A stretch of 64,000 nt of DNA from Planomicrobium okeanokoites (GTDB lineage Bacteria; Bacillota; Bacilli; Bacillales_A; Planococcaceae), in NCBI RefSeq assembly GCF_003428875.1, contig NZ_QQRS01000002.1:124001-188000 (forward strand), in the 5' to 3' direction. The notes beneath the pieces were generated by a model. That model was not told the origin of the DNA, searched no databases, and worked only from the letters and a program-made list of their open reading frames with translations. Numbering within the stretch: the first letter of the stretch is position 1; every line of letters begins with the position of its first letter. Of the stretch, positions 9,579 to 17,180 are shown piece after piece. The translations under genes and the position numbers were made by a program.

Positions 9579-10364
9579 TCAGATTTCAAGATCCCAATGT
9601 TTAGCTTCTTCTTCTTTCATCTGCTTCTCGGTTTCCTGCGGATAGACAGTACGGAATTTATGGTTGTCCTGCGGAATCACTTCCACCATCTTGGCGATCA
9701 TATCTTCCGCATCATACTGATCTTCAAGTGCCTGATCGGCTTCTTCCATATCTTCTTTTTTCGTGAAATGAATCTTTTCATCGTACCATTTCCATTTCGC
9801 TTCCGCACTGCGGTCATTAAAGCCAGTATCAAAAGCACCTGGATTGATCGTCGCCACTTGCACGCCAAACTCTTCCAGTTCTTTCCGCATCGTTTTGGCT
9901 ATTGCTTCAATGGTATGTTTGGTTGCGGTATACGGACCCACATACGGCGTCGACATGATGCCGGCCATCGAAGACATGAAAATGATTTTCCCTTTTCCTT
10001 TTTCAACAAATTTCCGCGCAGCAATCTGAGCGGTTTCAAGTGTACTGAAAACGTTGACTTCAAAAAGTTCCCTGAAGTTCATCATCGGCACCTCTCCAAG
10101 TGGTCCTCCTTCGTTTACAGCTGCATTCGCCACGAAGATATCAAAATCGTAGTCGTGCATCTGGGCCAGATCTTGTGGATTTTTTATATCCATTTTAAAG
10201 ATTTCCAATTTCACATTTTCAGCTTCGGCCGCTTCCATCAATGAAGTTACTTGCGGTGCAGTTTCAACAGGTGCGATAACACGGTAGCCTTTCTTTGCCA
10301 GTCCAAGCGCAGTCCCTTTAGCCAGTCCGCTTCCTGCTCCTGTAATAAATATCGTTTTCGGCAT
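9579..10364 (-). CDS. Short-chain dehydrogenase/reductase
   Basis: NAD(P)-dependent oxidoreductase of the classical SDR type; the substrate cannot be told. 261 residues. The cofactor glycine motif is TGAGSGLAKG at residues 8-17, then the NAG-like ANAAVNEG, the catalytic serine region MSSMAG and the catalytic YTATK near residue 150. The C-terminal 60 residues are strongly charged. Start ATG at 10364 follows AGGAGGG at 7 nt; the frame stays open further upstream but without a ribosome-binding site. It has its own terminator, and the upstream gene on the same strand is an unknown protein 118 nt away, so an operon is possible. Confidence 0.9.
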   Translation of the reverse strand: MPKTIFITGAGSGLAKGTALGLAKKGYRVIAPVETAPQVTSLMEAAEAENVKLEIFKMDIKNPQDLAQMHDYDFDIFVANAAVNEGGPLGEVPMMNFRELFEVNVFSTLETAQIAARKFVEKGKGKIIFMSSMAGIMSTPYVGPYTATKHTIEAIAKTMRKELEEFGVQVATINPGAFDTGFNDRSAEAKWKWYDEKIHFTKKEDMEEADQALEDQYDAEDMIAKMVEVIPQDNHKFRTVYPQETEKQMKEEEAKHWDLEI

Positions 10365-10482
10365 GCAAAATCCCTCCTGAGTTTTTCTTTTCCTAATGGA
10401 TATCTTCCCCTCAGAAATCGGGTTAAACAAATAAATCCGGCTGAATGCTGTAGAAGCATCTTGCCGGACCGCTGGGTGAAGA

Positions 10483-10995
10483 TCATTTCCCCCAGTTTTT
10501 ATTATCAAATTCAGCCGCATATTTCGCGTATTTCGCCAGGGCATCCCGCAAAGCCTTTTCATTTTTCGCCAGCATGCGTTCCCTGGTCTTCTTCCGCTTG
10601 AACCGCATGCCATAAGCCAATTGTGCTTCTTCATTGGCTTCATTCAATGTTCGAAATTCCCAGGCTACATCACCATCAGGGTCTTTGAGCAATGAAGCGA
10701 GCAAAGACGTTTTCCGGTAAAGTTCCTCCGTCGTATATTGTTCCTGATCTCTATATAATAAGCCCACGATAATACTGGCGGGGAGCTCATCATCCACTCC
10801 TTGCGACAGATCGGTCAGGAGCTGGATCATCGTGCGTCTGTCACTTGCAAGCGACAAGACATAAAATACATGGGGAATATCTTCAGTCGGGGTTTCTTCA
10901 ATGAATTCGTCCAGCTCTGCTATCAATTCCTTGGTTTTAAAAAAATCTATGAGGATGCCAAGCCTGTATGTTTGATATAAAGTATAACGCTCCAT
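10483..10995 (-). CDS. Conserved-looking protein of unknown function
   Basis: 170 residues, not recognised. It is soluble and helical, with an acidic N-terminal half (EELDEFIEETPTED type composition) and a basic C-terminal third (MRFKRKKTRERML), with no signal peptide or membrane segment. No catalytic motif is visible. The ribosome-binding site (AGGCGA, 8 nt) is weak. It precedes the SDR gene on the same strand and could be cotranscribed with it. Helical repeats (LASDRRTMIQLL, LYRKTSLLASLL) suggest a small adaptor or regulatory fold, but that is only an impression. Confidence 0.7.
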   Translation of the reverse strand: MERYTLYQTYRLGILIDFFKTKELIAELDEFIEETPTEDIPHVFYVLSLASDRRTMIQLLTDLSQGVDDELPASIIVGLLYRDQEQYTTEELYRKTSLLASLLKDPDGDVAWEFRTLNEANEEAQLAYGMRFKRKKTRERMLAKNEKALRDALAKYAKYAAEFDNKNWGK

Positions 10996-11143
10996 GGATT
11001 AATCGCCTGCTTTTCAAAAAATTAGCTGATTCCTCTAAGCACCCGAGCAATAAGCCGCTCATTTGAATGCTTATATCCTATTTTGACTTTATCACAGAAT
11101 AAAACGATTCTGACAGCATTACAGCACGGTACAGCATACAAGG

Positions 11144-11178
11144 CAATAAAAAAACCCATTCCTGACATCGGAATGAGT
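11144..11178 (-). terminator. Terminator of the XRE regulator gene
   Basis: Stem ACTCATTCC/GGAATGGGT with one G-U pair, followed by TTTTTTTATTG on the minus strand. Confidence 0.8.
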
Positions 11179-11199
11179 AGCCGTTAAAAAAGCCGCCAG

Positions 11200-11556
11200 T
11201 TATGAAGTTGCCATACCAAAGCTTCCCATGCGCCGTTTCACTTTAATGTAGGATGCCGCTTCCGCTATTTCATCGTGATTCAATGGTTTATCATCCAGCA
11301 GCAGATTATAATCTGCAAAACTCGTTAAATTCTGTAAATCCAGATCGATTCTCCGTTCTTCACGGTCGAGTAAATTGTCCACTGACACTTCGAAATAATC
11401 CGCCAGTCGCGCCAGATGGCTCACAGAAATCTGTTTCTTACCGCTTTCATATGCCCAGACAGTACTCTTGGCAAATCCAATATCATCTGCCAATTTTTCT
11501 GGTGATACCCCTTTTTCTTCACGCAATCTTTTTATCTTTTTGCTTAAATCTTCCAT
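11200..11556 (-). CDS. XRE-family transcriptional regulator
   Basis: 118-residue DNA-binding protein. Residues about 7-62 form a Cro/C1-type helix-turn-helix (KIKRLREEKGVSPEKLADDI, then STVWAYESGKKQISVSHLARLADYF). The C-terminal 50 residues probably dimerise or bind a ligand. Start ATG follows AAGGAG at 8 nt. It has its own promoter in an AT-rich upstream region and its own terminator. Autoregulation is likely for such small regulators; inverted repeats upstream are possible sites. Target genes cannot be told from the context. Confidence 0.9.
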   Translation of the reverse strand: MEDLSKKIKRLREEKGVSPEKLADDIGFAKSTVWAYESGKKQISVSHLARLADYFEVSVDNLLDREERRIDLDLQNLTSFADYNLLLDDKPLNHDEIAEAASYIKVKRRMGSFGMATS

Positions 11557-11598
11557 TTTAAATAACGCTCCTTCTTTGTTAAAATTCTAACTATTTAA

Positions 11599-11627
11599 AA
11601 TATACTGTACATTAATGATATTTACAA
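11599..11627 (-). promoter_or_regulatory. SigA-type promoter of the XRE regulator gene
   Basis: TTGTAA, a 17-nt spacer, and TATATT on the minus strand; the -10 box lies 42 nt before the start codon. Confidence 0.6.
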
Positions 11628-11842
11628 TATCTTTGTATAATATTTTTAGATGTTTTTGAATATTGTGTGAACTTTCTAAAAAATACTCGATCTTTGAATC
11701 CTTATAACCACGCCAAAGGGTTTAATTACTATTTTTTTCATAGTTAATACTGTCCACAAAATAATTATATTAATAAAAAATATCATTTAAGTGATATTTA
11801 TAGATTAAATTAATAAATGTTTAATATATCCATAATAAAACA

Positions 11843-11868
11843 TAAAAAAAAGCAGCTTTCGCTGCTGC
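11843..11868 (-). terminator. Terminator of the pentapeptide-repeat gene
   Basis: Stem AGCAGC/GCTGCT with loop GAAA, followed by TTTTTTTTATG on the minus strand. Confidence 0.85.
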
Positions 11869-11885
11869 ATACTGAACACCTTTAA

Positions 11886-12527
11886 TTAATCGTCTTTTAT
11901 TTGCATACCAAACTGACGCGCAAACGCCAGCGCCTGATTAGGCGAAACTGTGCATCCCGCCAACTTTTCGATTGTAACCTGTATATTTTCAAACCGGTTG
12001 CTGCTGAGGTCGACACCTTTCAGGTCTGTTTCTGCAAAATTGATTTCATTCATGTCACAAGAGGTGAATTCGGTATTTTTTAATTCGGCTTCGTAGAAGT
12101 CTGCCTGGCGCATTGAGGAAGTGTCGAATTTCGAAAAAGTGCAAAGCGAAAAACCGAAAGCTGCATAATTGAGGACGCACTCACTAAATAGCGTATGACG
12201 GACGCCTGCTTCTGCAAAATTCGTGCCCATCAGTTTCGAATTCCGGAATTCGGTGCGATGAAATACGCACCGGCTGAAGTCAGCATTGGAAAGGTCGCAA
12301 TTGATGAATACCACATCCACAAATTCGCTTCTCGGCCAGGCAATATCGACAAAATTCACATTCTCGAATACGACTGTATCGATGTGCAATGCACGTTCTG
12401 CTGCGAAATCAATTGTTTCCTGCGAGATGCGGCAATTTGTTATGTAATGATCGTCCATCGCTTCTTCAAACAGACTCTCAGGCAGTTCTGCCGGAAGCTT
12501 GGGTTCAGCTCTTTTCATTTTGCCCAT
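11886..12527 (-). CDS. Pentapeptide-repeat protein
   Basis: 213 residues forming a right-handed quadrilateral beta-helix. Repeats of the A(D/N)LXX or SXFXX type run from about residue 50 to 185 (VVFENVNF, CDLSNADFSR, CVFHRTEFRN, SKLMGTNFAE, DMNEINFAET, DLKGVDLSSN). Proteins of this fold include Qnr/MfpA DNA mimics that protect gyrase, and members of unknown role; length and repeat number are compatible with the Qnr-like group, but the family alone does not prove it. Start ATG is 6 nt after AGGAGG. It forms a single-gene unit with its own terminator. Confidence 0.88.
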   Translation of the reverse strand: MGKMKRAEPKLPAELPESLFEEAMDDHYITNCRISQETIDFAAERALHIDTVVFENVNFVDIAWPRSEFVDVVFINCDLSNADFSRCVFHRTEFRNSKLMGTNFAEAGVRHTLFSECVLNYAAFGFSLCTFSKFDTSSMRQADFYEAELKNTEFTSCDMNEINFAETDLKGVDLSSNRFENIQVTIEKLAGCTVSPNQALAFARQFGMQIKDD

Positions 12528-12655
12528 TTTATACCTCCTACTTTTTGGTTCCCCTTTTCACTTTTGACCCTTATTGTAAATAACCCTTATTTTTGTTAAG
12601 TTTACAGCAAAATTACATAGGGAATAGCAGGAAAAAGTGGAAAAGGAGAGACAGG

Positions 12656-13351
12656 ATGGATAATGTAAAGAACACCTTCAAAGAAGTTGTTGCTGCCATT
12701 ATGCCTGTTACCATTGTAGTCATCTTTTTACAGATTGCAATTATCCGTCTGCCAGCGGAGGCCCTGCTTCAATTTCTCGTTGGTGTTTTCTTTGTCAGCA
12801 TCGGCTTTTTCCTGTTTTTATTGGGAGTGAATGCGGGTCTTCTTCCCATTGGTGAGTTGATCGGCAAACGTTTGCCAAGAACAAAGAATGCTTGGCTCAT
12901 CATCGGCACTGGTCTGTTGCTTGGCATTGTCGTAACGATTGCGGAACCGGACCTTCGGGTGCTCGCAACTCAAATCGATAATGTGTCTGATGGCGCAATA
13001 AGCGCGACTGTCCTGATTCTTTCCGTTTCACTGGGTTTAGCTATTTTCGTCGCTTTGGCAATGGTTCGGACACTCTTTAACATCCCCTTGCATTTTGTGC
13101 TGCTTGCCGGATATGCCGCTGTCTTTCTCTTATCTTTCTTTGTGCCGGAAGCTTTTGTACCGATTTCTTTTGATTCCGGAGGAGTCACCACCGGACCGAT
13201 GGCTGTGCCATTCATTCTTGCGCTGGGGATCGGCGTTGCATCTTCTCTGAGGCCGCGTGATTCCAAAGATGGAACAGAAGGATTCGGATTGATCGGTCTC
13301 GCTTCGATCGGCCCGATACTGGCAGTCATGATTCTGGGGGTGATTTTCTGA
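12656..13351 (+). CDS. DUF1538 membrane protein, first subunit
   Basis: 231 residues with about seven membrane segments. The DUF1538 signature FDSGGVTTGPMAVPF lies near residue 180, and a second signature, GLLLGIVVTIAEPDLRVL, near residue 90. Members of this family occur as adjacent pairs; one pair (UmpA/UmpB of Halomonas) has been reported, from memory, to act as a sodium/proton antiporter, so cation or proton-coupled transport is a reasonable guess. Start ATG follows GGAGAGACAGG; the upstream in-frame ATG lacks a ribosome-binding site. The stop codon overlaps the next start by one base. Together with the next two genes this is a compact operon. Confidence 0.9.
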   Translation: MDNVKNTFKEVVAAIMPVTIVVIFLQIAIIRLPAEALLQFLVGVFFVSIGFFLFLLGVNAGLLPIGELIGKRLPRTKNAWLIIGTGLLLGIVVTIAEPDLRVLATQIDNVSDGAISATVLILSVSLGLAIFVALAMVRTLFNIPLHFVLLAGYAAVFLLSFFVPEAFVPISFDSGGVTTGPMAVPFILALGIGVASSLRPRDSKDGTEGFGLIGLASIGPILAVMILGVIF

Positions 13352-14088
13352 TGGAAATCCATGTTTTCGAAGGATTCGGGAGTGTCCTCAAGGAAGTGGC
13401 GGTTGCTCTGGTACCGTTGCTTATTTTCTTCGGAATCTTTCAGATTTTCATGCTGAAATTGCCATTCAAAAGACTTCAGCAGGTCGGCATCGGCTTTATA
13501 CTGACTTTTCTCGGCCTTTCATTTTTTCTGCAAGGCGTCCATGTAGGCTTCATGCCCGTCGGTGAGTTGATGGGCCAGTCTCTTGGTGAAGGAAATACGA
13601 AATGGTTTCTTATCCCCATCGGTTTTATCCTCGGCTTTGCCGCCACTTTCGCCGAACCGGCCGTCAGCATCATGAATGATGAAGTCGATGAAGTTACCGG
13701 CGGTTATATTTCTGCCCGGTTAATGCTTTACACATTATCTGTCGGAGTCGGTTTTTCTATCGCTTTATCGATGCTGCGGATACTGACCGGAATTTCACTG
13801 TGGTATTTTTTAATACCGGGCTATCTGATTGTAGTTGTTTTAATTTTCTTGTCACGCGATATTTTTATTGCCATCGCCTTTGACTCAGGTGGGGTGGCCA
13901 CCGGTCCAATGACCGTCACGTTCATATCTTCCCTGGCCGTCGGAGTCGCATCTGTAACAGCCGGACGGGATCCGCTCGCAGATGGATTCGGGTTGATTGC
14001 GCTTGTGGCATTGACCCCGATCATCTCTGTGCTTATTCTGGGGCTTATTTTCAATAGGAAAGGCGGGAACAGAACCGATGAATCTTAA
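13351..14088 (+). CDS. DUF1538 membrane protein, second subunit
   Basis: 245 residues and clearly a paralogue of the preceding protein: FDSGGVATGPMTVTF aligns with the same motif there, and both end in an L(I/V)LG(L/V)IF segment. About seven membrane segments are visible, with AEPAVSIMNDEVDEVTGG in the same place as the AEPD motif of its partner. The start overlaps the upstream stop (TGATGG), which implies translational coupling and equal amounts, so a heterodimeric transporter is likely. The end overlaps the next gene by 11 nt. Confidence 0.9.
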   Translation: MEIHVFEGFGSVLKEVAVALVPLLIFFGIFQIFMLKLPFKRLQQVGIGFILTFLGLSFFLQGVHVGFMPVGELMGQSLGEGNTKWFLIPIGFILGFAATFAEPAVSIMNDEVDEVTGGYISARLMLYTLSVGVGFSIALSMLRILTGISLWYFLIPGYLIVVVLIFLSRDIFIAIAFDSGGVATGPMTVTFISSLAVGVASVTAGRDPLADGFGLIALVALTPIISVLILGLIFNRKGGNRTDES

Positions 14089-14773
14089 CCATAAACTGAT
14101 GATTGCGATTGTCAAAAGAGGTTATTCGCGGCCGGTCATTGCCGAAGCGAAAAAAGCCGGGGCAGACGGAGCCACCATTGTTTACGGAGAAGGAATCGGA
14201 AGAAATGAAAAGCCGACTTTCCTTGGACTGCCCGTTACTCATGAAAAAGATGTAATCTTCATCGCTGTCGATGGAGAAATTGAAGCACCTGTCGCTGAAG
14301 CTGTAAGCCGTGAAGGCAAGTTGGGGAAATCAGGTTATGGGCTGGGATTCACGGTTCACTTGAGCAAACTTCTCGGTGTTCCCCATTTGACGAAACGGCC
14401 TGATGACCGCAGAAAAAAGAAAGGGGAGAAAATCATGGACAGCGCACTGCATGAATTTCAACTGATTGTGACCATCGTCAATACTGGTGATTCCCAGAAA
14501 GTCATCAAGGCGGCAGCGGATGCTGGTGCTGAAGGCGGCACAATTTTAAACGGCCGCGGCACCGGTGTAAATGAACGCCAGACTTTTATGAATTTTACGA
14601 TCGACCCTGAAAAAGATGTCATATTGACCTTGGTCCCAGCCAGCTATACAGATAAAGTGGTCACCAGCATCGAGCAGGCAGTCGACCTGAACGCCCCTGG
14701 ACGCGGCATCGCCTTTCTGATCGATGTAGAGAATGTATTCGGCGTAAATCACTCGTCGTTGGATTTTAAGTGA
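14078..14773 (+). CDS. Tandem PII-like signalling protein
   Basis: 231 residues made of two PII-like domains in a row, about 1-110 and 120-231. Each has the same pattern: a beta strand (KLMIAIVKRGYS; QLIVTIVNTGDS), a helix with AKKAGADGATIVYG or AADAGAEGGTILNG, then KDVIFIAVDGE or KDVILTLVPAS, and a final G(F/I)xxxxDVxxxxGV-like strand. PII proteins bind ATP, ADP or 2-oxoglutarate and control transporters such as AmtB and SbtA through a mobile loop. Here the gene overlaps a DUF1538 transporter gene, so direct gating of that transporter is inferred. Tandem fusion is unusual, as ordinary PII is a homotrimer of single domains. A structured repeat begins at the base after the stop codon. Confidence 0.85.
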   Translation: MNLNHKLMIAIVKRGYSRPVIAEAKKAGADGATIVYGEGIGRNEKPTFLGLPVTHEKDVIFIAVDGEIEAPVAEAVSREGKLGKSGYGLGFTVHLSKLLGVPHLTKRPDDRRKKKGEKIMDSALHEFQLIVTIVNTGDSQKVIKAAADAGAEGGTILNGRGTGVNERQTFMNFTIDPEKDVILTLVPASYTDKVVTSIEQAVDLNAPGRGIAFLIDVENVFGVNHSSLDFK

Positions 14774-14892
14774 GAAAAGCGGAAGTGCCCATGTAGCCCC
14801 GACAAGCGCTGGAAGCCTTGACGGTAATGGCGTTCTTTGCCATTGTCGGCAAGGCTGAAGCGACTCGAGGGGCTGGGCACTGGAGTCTGGAC
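14774..14892 (+). repeat. Structured stem-loop repeat, copy 1
   Basis: Begins GAAAAGCGGAAG at the base after the PII stop codon and ends GGAGTCTGGACAT. The arms around AGTGCCCA..AGCCCCGAC and CGAGGGGCTGGGCACT pair to a long hairpin. A second copy follows directly. The type resembles dispersed repeats I associate with Bacillaceae genomes. Confidence 0.75.
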
Positions 14893-15015
14893 ATGGAAAA
14901 GCGGAAACGGCCGCTCAGCTCCGACAAGCGTAAGACGATTTGGCGAAATGGCGTCATTCCAGCCATGCAGCCAAAGTGGCTTACGACTCGAGGAGTTGGC
15001 CGTTGGAGTCTGGAC
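14893..15015 (+). repeat. Structured stem-loop repeat, copy 2
   Basis: Same layout as copy 1 (GAAAAGCGGAAA at the start, GGAGTCTGGACAT at the end), but the stem differs: ACGGCC..CAGCTCCGAC pairs with GAGGAGTTGGCCGT. A further start of the unit (GAAAAGCGGAAGCGG) follows at 15017-15032 and then stops. Confidence 0.75.
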
Positions 15016-15037
15016 ATGGAAAAGCGGAAGCGGTGAC

Positions 15038-15088
15038 AAAAGAAAAAGCGCCGCAATCTTCCTTGCGGCGCTTTCCTTATTATTTTTT
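15038..15088. terminator. Bidirectional terminator between convergent operons
   Basis: Stem AAGCGCCGCAA/TTGCGGCGCTT with T tracts on both sides. It ends the DUF1538-PII operon on the plus strand and the sigma-factor operon on the minus strand. Confidence 0.85.
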
Positions 15089-15229
15089 GAACAAAGTGAT
15101 CAGGACAATCCAGATGGGATTGCGATCCGGCTTCACGTCTTTCCGGCGGCTTTTCGTACGGGACGCTTCCACTTCCGAGCGAATGTCTTCCATTCTTTGT
15201 CTAACTGCCATTTCATCTGTTTGAAACAT
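15080..15229 (-). CDS. Small charged protein, last gene of the sigma-factor operon
   Basis: 49 residues, not recognised. The N-terminal two thirds is charged and probably helical (MAVRQRMEDIRSEVEASRTK, then SRRKDVKPDR), and the C-terminal end is hydrophobic (NPIWIVLITLFKK), like a short membrane anchor. The ribosome-binding site is strong (GAGGAGG, 6 nt). The start codon overlaps the stop of the preceding reading frame (TGATG), indicating coupling. Being cotranscribed with an ECF sigma factor, it may help control that system, perhaps at the membrane; this is inference. Confidence 0.7.
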   Translation of the reverse strand: MFQTDEMAVRQRMEDIRSEVEASRTKSRRKDVKPDRNPIWIVLITLFKK

Positions 15230-15425
15230 CAGTTTTCCTCCTCATTATCGGGACCCGCAGCGCCGTTCGAAAATTGTGGCCGTATTTCGGTCACCAGAAT
15301 CGCCGGCAGCGAAATCCTGTGTTATTTTTTATTGCTTGATTTGTATATTCACGACCACATAAACTTTCATGCGGTTTGATATTCCAGGTTTCCACAGTTG
15401 CTGCGCCTTCTTCTTCATAGCTCAT
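15229..15425 (-). pseudogene. Small gene apparently broken by frameshifts
   Basis: A start codon with a strong site (AGGAGG, 9 nt) opens MSYEEEGAATVETWNIKPHE, but that frame ends as a 44-residue product with an unlikely tail (CRRFW). A second frame gives KVYVVVNIQIK, and a third gives RISLPAILVTEIRPQF and ends in a TGA that overlaps the next start (TGATG), as functional operon genes do. Read across frames the three pieces make a plausible protein of about 60 residues. Either the gene is decaying or the assembly carries indels, for example near the run of six A. A genuine 44-residue product is the alternative. Confidence 0.45.
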
Positions 15426-15438
15426 CCCGACTTCCCTC

Positions 15439-16650
15439 CTACAGTGACAGTTCTCCGATATTATTGGACTCCTGCGGTTTGCTCTCCTCCTGTTTCTCTT
15501 GCTTCAGTGAAATCCGTCCCGCATTGGCCCGGACTTTCCCTTGCAATACCCCTTTGGTTTCGGCTGTGGCCGCCTGCACCTCCCCGAAAATATCCATTGT
15601 TTCCAATTTTGTCGAGAGTGTATCGGCAGCTACATCTTCATCGATTATCAGAATGCCATCGACTACCAGGTTTACTGGCTCCTGCAGAGATTCAAACTGG
15701 CTGTTTGACCAGTGTTCTTCGCCTTCAATCAAGATGAAACGATTGCTGTACGACAGCACTTCCGTTTCCAGCCGTTCCAATTTTTCGTACAAAAGATCTT
15801 CAATCTCTTCGCTGCAGATGATGAACGATTTCGAGTCGATGCGGTCGATTGAATTTTCAAGCGCCGCTCTCGGAACATCCGCCTCGAAAATAATCGGTTT
15901 TTTCGTCATCAATTTTTCATTGCGGAAGCTCTTGATCGAACGCGAATTAATGCGCAGCGCTTTCTTCAAGATTCGGTAGCCCGCCGGAATCACTTCGATG
16001 ACGCCATTTGGAGCCGTATCCATCTTCCGGTGCAGCAGCGCTTCCTGCTCTTCATGCACGGACACCAGGCCGTTGACTGCGATTTTCTTGATCTTTGATT
16101 CGAATAAAGCTGCATCAATATCCGTCGGGATGGTCAGCATGCCGTTGACTACCAGATGCACCGGCTCATCCGCCGCTTCCAGAAAAGCATTGCTTAAGGT
16201 GATGCTGCCGTTTTCAAGCCGCGGCGGCGCGCCTTCATAAACTTCTATCGTACGGCTGCCCTGTGAAAATTGCTGGTTCACTTGTCCAGCTAATTTAGAC
16301 GGTGTATAGATTTCACCATTTACAATAATGTCGAGCAGCCCTTTCTTCAACTGGTCCGGTTGAACGTCGTGCGCGATGATCAGCATGCCGTTCAGCACCA
16401 TCTTCATCGGCTGATCGATTGAATCGAGGTAGTCCTTATTGATTTCAAGCGTACCATTGTAGTAATTGAAGTCGTCCGGCACTTCGATTGTCTTTCCGAT
16501 ATTGCCGACATTCAGCGCCGCCAAAAGATGCGATTGGCCGCTTCTGTAAAGCACCAGGCCAACGTTTCCGATCTTTTCATAAGCCTGGACACTTTGTTCT
16601 GTTGCATTCAATAAATTCAATACGCCTACATTGCCGACTGTCTGTTTCAT
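15439..16650 (-). CDS. Repeat-rich, solenoid-like protein of unknown function in a sigma-factor operon
   Basis: 403 residues, no signal peptide, no membrane segment. A motif of the form (V/L)(V/L)NGxLxI recurs through the protein (MVLNGMLII, IIVNGEIYT, LVVNGMLTI, IAVNGLVSV, LVVDGILII), spaced by helical or polar stretches of about 25-45 residues, and the first 60 residues hold GNVGVLNLL, GNVGLVLYR and GNIGKTIEV. The regular short hydrophobic strands suggest a beta-solenoid. I do not recognise the family. Its ribosome-binding site (AGGAGG) lies within the last codons of the sigma gene, 2 nt away, so the two are translationally coupled; an anti-sigma or effector role is possible. The C-terminus is charged (KQEKQEESK). 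Confidence 0.75.
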   Translation of the reverse strand: MKQTVGNVGVLNLLNATEQSVQAYEKIGNVGLVLYRSGQSHLLAALNVGNIGKTIEVPDDFNYYNGTLEINKDYLDSIDQPMKMVLNGMLIIAHDVQPDQLKKGLLDIIVNGEIYTPSKLAGQVNQQFSQGSRTIEVYEGAPPRLENGSITLSNAFLEAADEPVHLVVNGMLTIPTDIDAALFESKIKKIAVNGLVSVHEEQEALLHRKMDTAPNGVIEVIPAGYRILKKALRINSRSIKSFRNEKLMTKKPIIFEADVPRAALENSIDRIDSKSFIICSEEIEDLLYEKLERLETEVLSYSNRFILIEGEEHWSNSQFESLQEPVNLVVDGILIIDEDVAADTLSTKLETMDIFGEVQAATAETKGVLQGKVRANAGRISLKQEKQEESKPQESNNIGELSL

Positions 16651-16652
16651 CC

Positions 16653-17114
16653 TTATTCCTCCTCAAATATGTCTCTTAATTTTTTAATCGCAAAATGCAG
16701 CTTGTACCTGATGGTCGCTGCCGGGACTTGAAGCTGGTCCCCAATTTCTTTGCTGGTCATCCCCAGCCAATAACGCTTGAATACAAGATCGCCCATTTCC
16801 GGAGTAAGGTGCGACAGCAATTCAGTCATCTCCAGCCGGTTGACCGCCAATGCCTGTTCCGGAAAATCCATTTCTTCTTCCCACTCTGAAATGCGCTGGT
16901 CTTTCCGCCGATCATCAATCAGCCGATTTTTCATCACCCGGAAAAACCAAGCACGCTGCTTATAGTCAGGCAGATTCACCAGCTCTTTTTCCTTGAGCGA
17001 TTTTTCGAGAGCGTCCTGGATCAGATCATCAGCTTCCTGCTCGTGCCGGGAAATGGAACGGGCGAAACGGATCAGATCAGTTTTCAAGTTTTCGTACATC
17101 GTTTCAGTATCCAT
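16653..17114 (-). CDS. ECF-type RNA polymerase sigma factor
   Basis: 153 residues with region 2 (LIRFARSISRHEQEADDLIQ, then WFFRVMKNRLID) and region 4 (GLVFKRYW-like GDLVFKRYWLGMTSKEIGDQ, then TIRYKLHFAIKKL). It would direct RNA polymerase to a small stress regulon. An in-frame ATG at 17150 lies almost on the predicted transcription start and has no ribosome-binding site, so ATG at 17114 after GCGGGGA is chosen. An AAC-N17-CGT promoter upstream, the typical ECF pattern, suggests autoregulation. No classical membrane anti-sigma gene follows; the next gene encodes the solenoid-like protein instead. Confidence 0.9.
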   Translation of the reverse strand: MDTETMYENLKTDLIRFARSISRHEQEADDLIQDALEKSLKEKELVNLPDYKQRAWFFRVMKNRLIDDRRKDQRISEWEEEMDFPEQALAVNRLEMTELLSHLTPEMGDLVFKRYWLGMTSKEIGDQLQVPAATIRYKLHFAIKKLRDIFEEE

Positions 17115-17157
17115 TCCATTCCCCGCTTTCTCATTTATTGCCTCTCTCATTAAGATA

Positions 17158-17180
17158 ACGGATGAACAAGCGAAAGTGTT
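17158..17180 (-). promoter_or_regulatory. Candidate ECF promoter of the sigma-factor operon
   Basis: AAC (17180-17178), 17 nt, then CGT (17160-17158) on the minus strand, the layout typical of ECF sigma promoters. It predicts a start of transcription near 17150 and a leader of about 36 nt. Confidence 0.5.

Larger units (their letters stand above)
11557..11885. other. AT-rich intergenic region with an inverted repeat
   Basis: Markedly AT-rich compared with its surroundings. It holds the XRE promoter at the left, the perfect inverted repeat AAATATCA-N6-TGATATTT at 11778-11799, a weaker ACTAT/ATAGT hairpin near 11730-11755, and the pentapeptide gene terminator at the right. No credible reading frame is seen. 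Confidence 0.5.

Noticed and set aside
9579..10643. Longer SDR protein with a 93-residue N-terminal extension
   Set aside because: The extension overlaps the preceding gene in another frame, has no homologous look and no ribosome-binding site; AGGAGGG precedes the ATG at 10364.
11886..12527. Confident Qnr quinolone-resistance protein
   Set aside because: Pentapeptide repeats alone are not diagnostic; the fold has many members with other or unknown roles.
14766..15056. Open frames on both strands over the tandem stem-loop repeats, with internally repeated peptides
   Set aside because: The peptide repeats are a by-product of the two DNA repeat copies; no ribosome-binding site, and similar frames on both strands.
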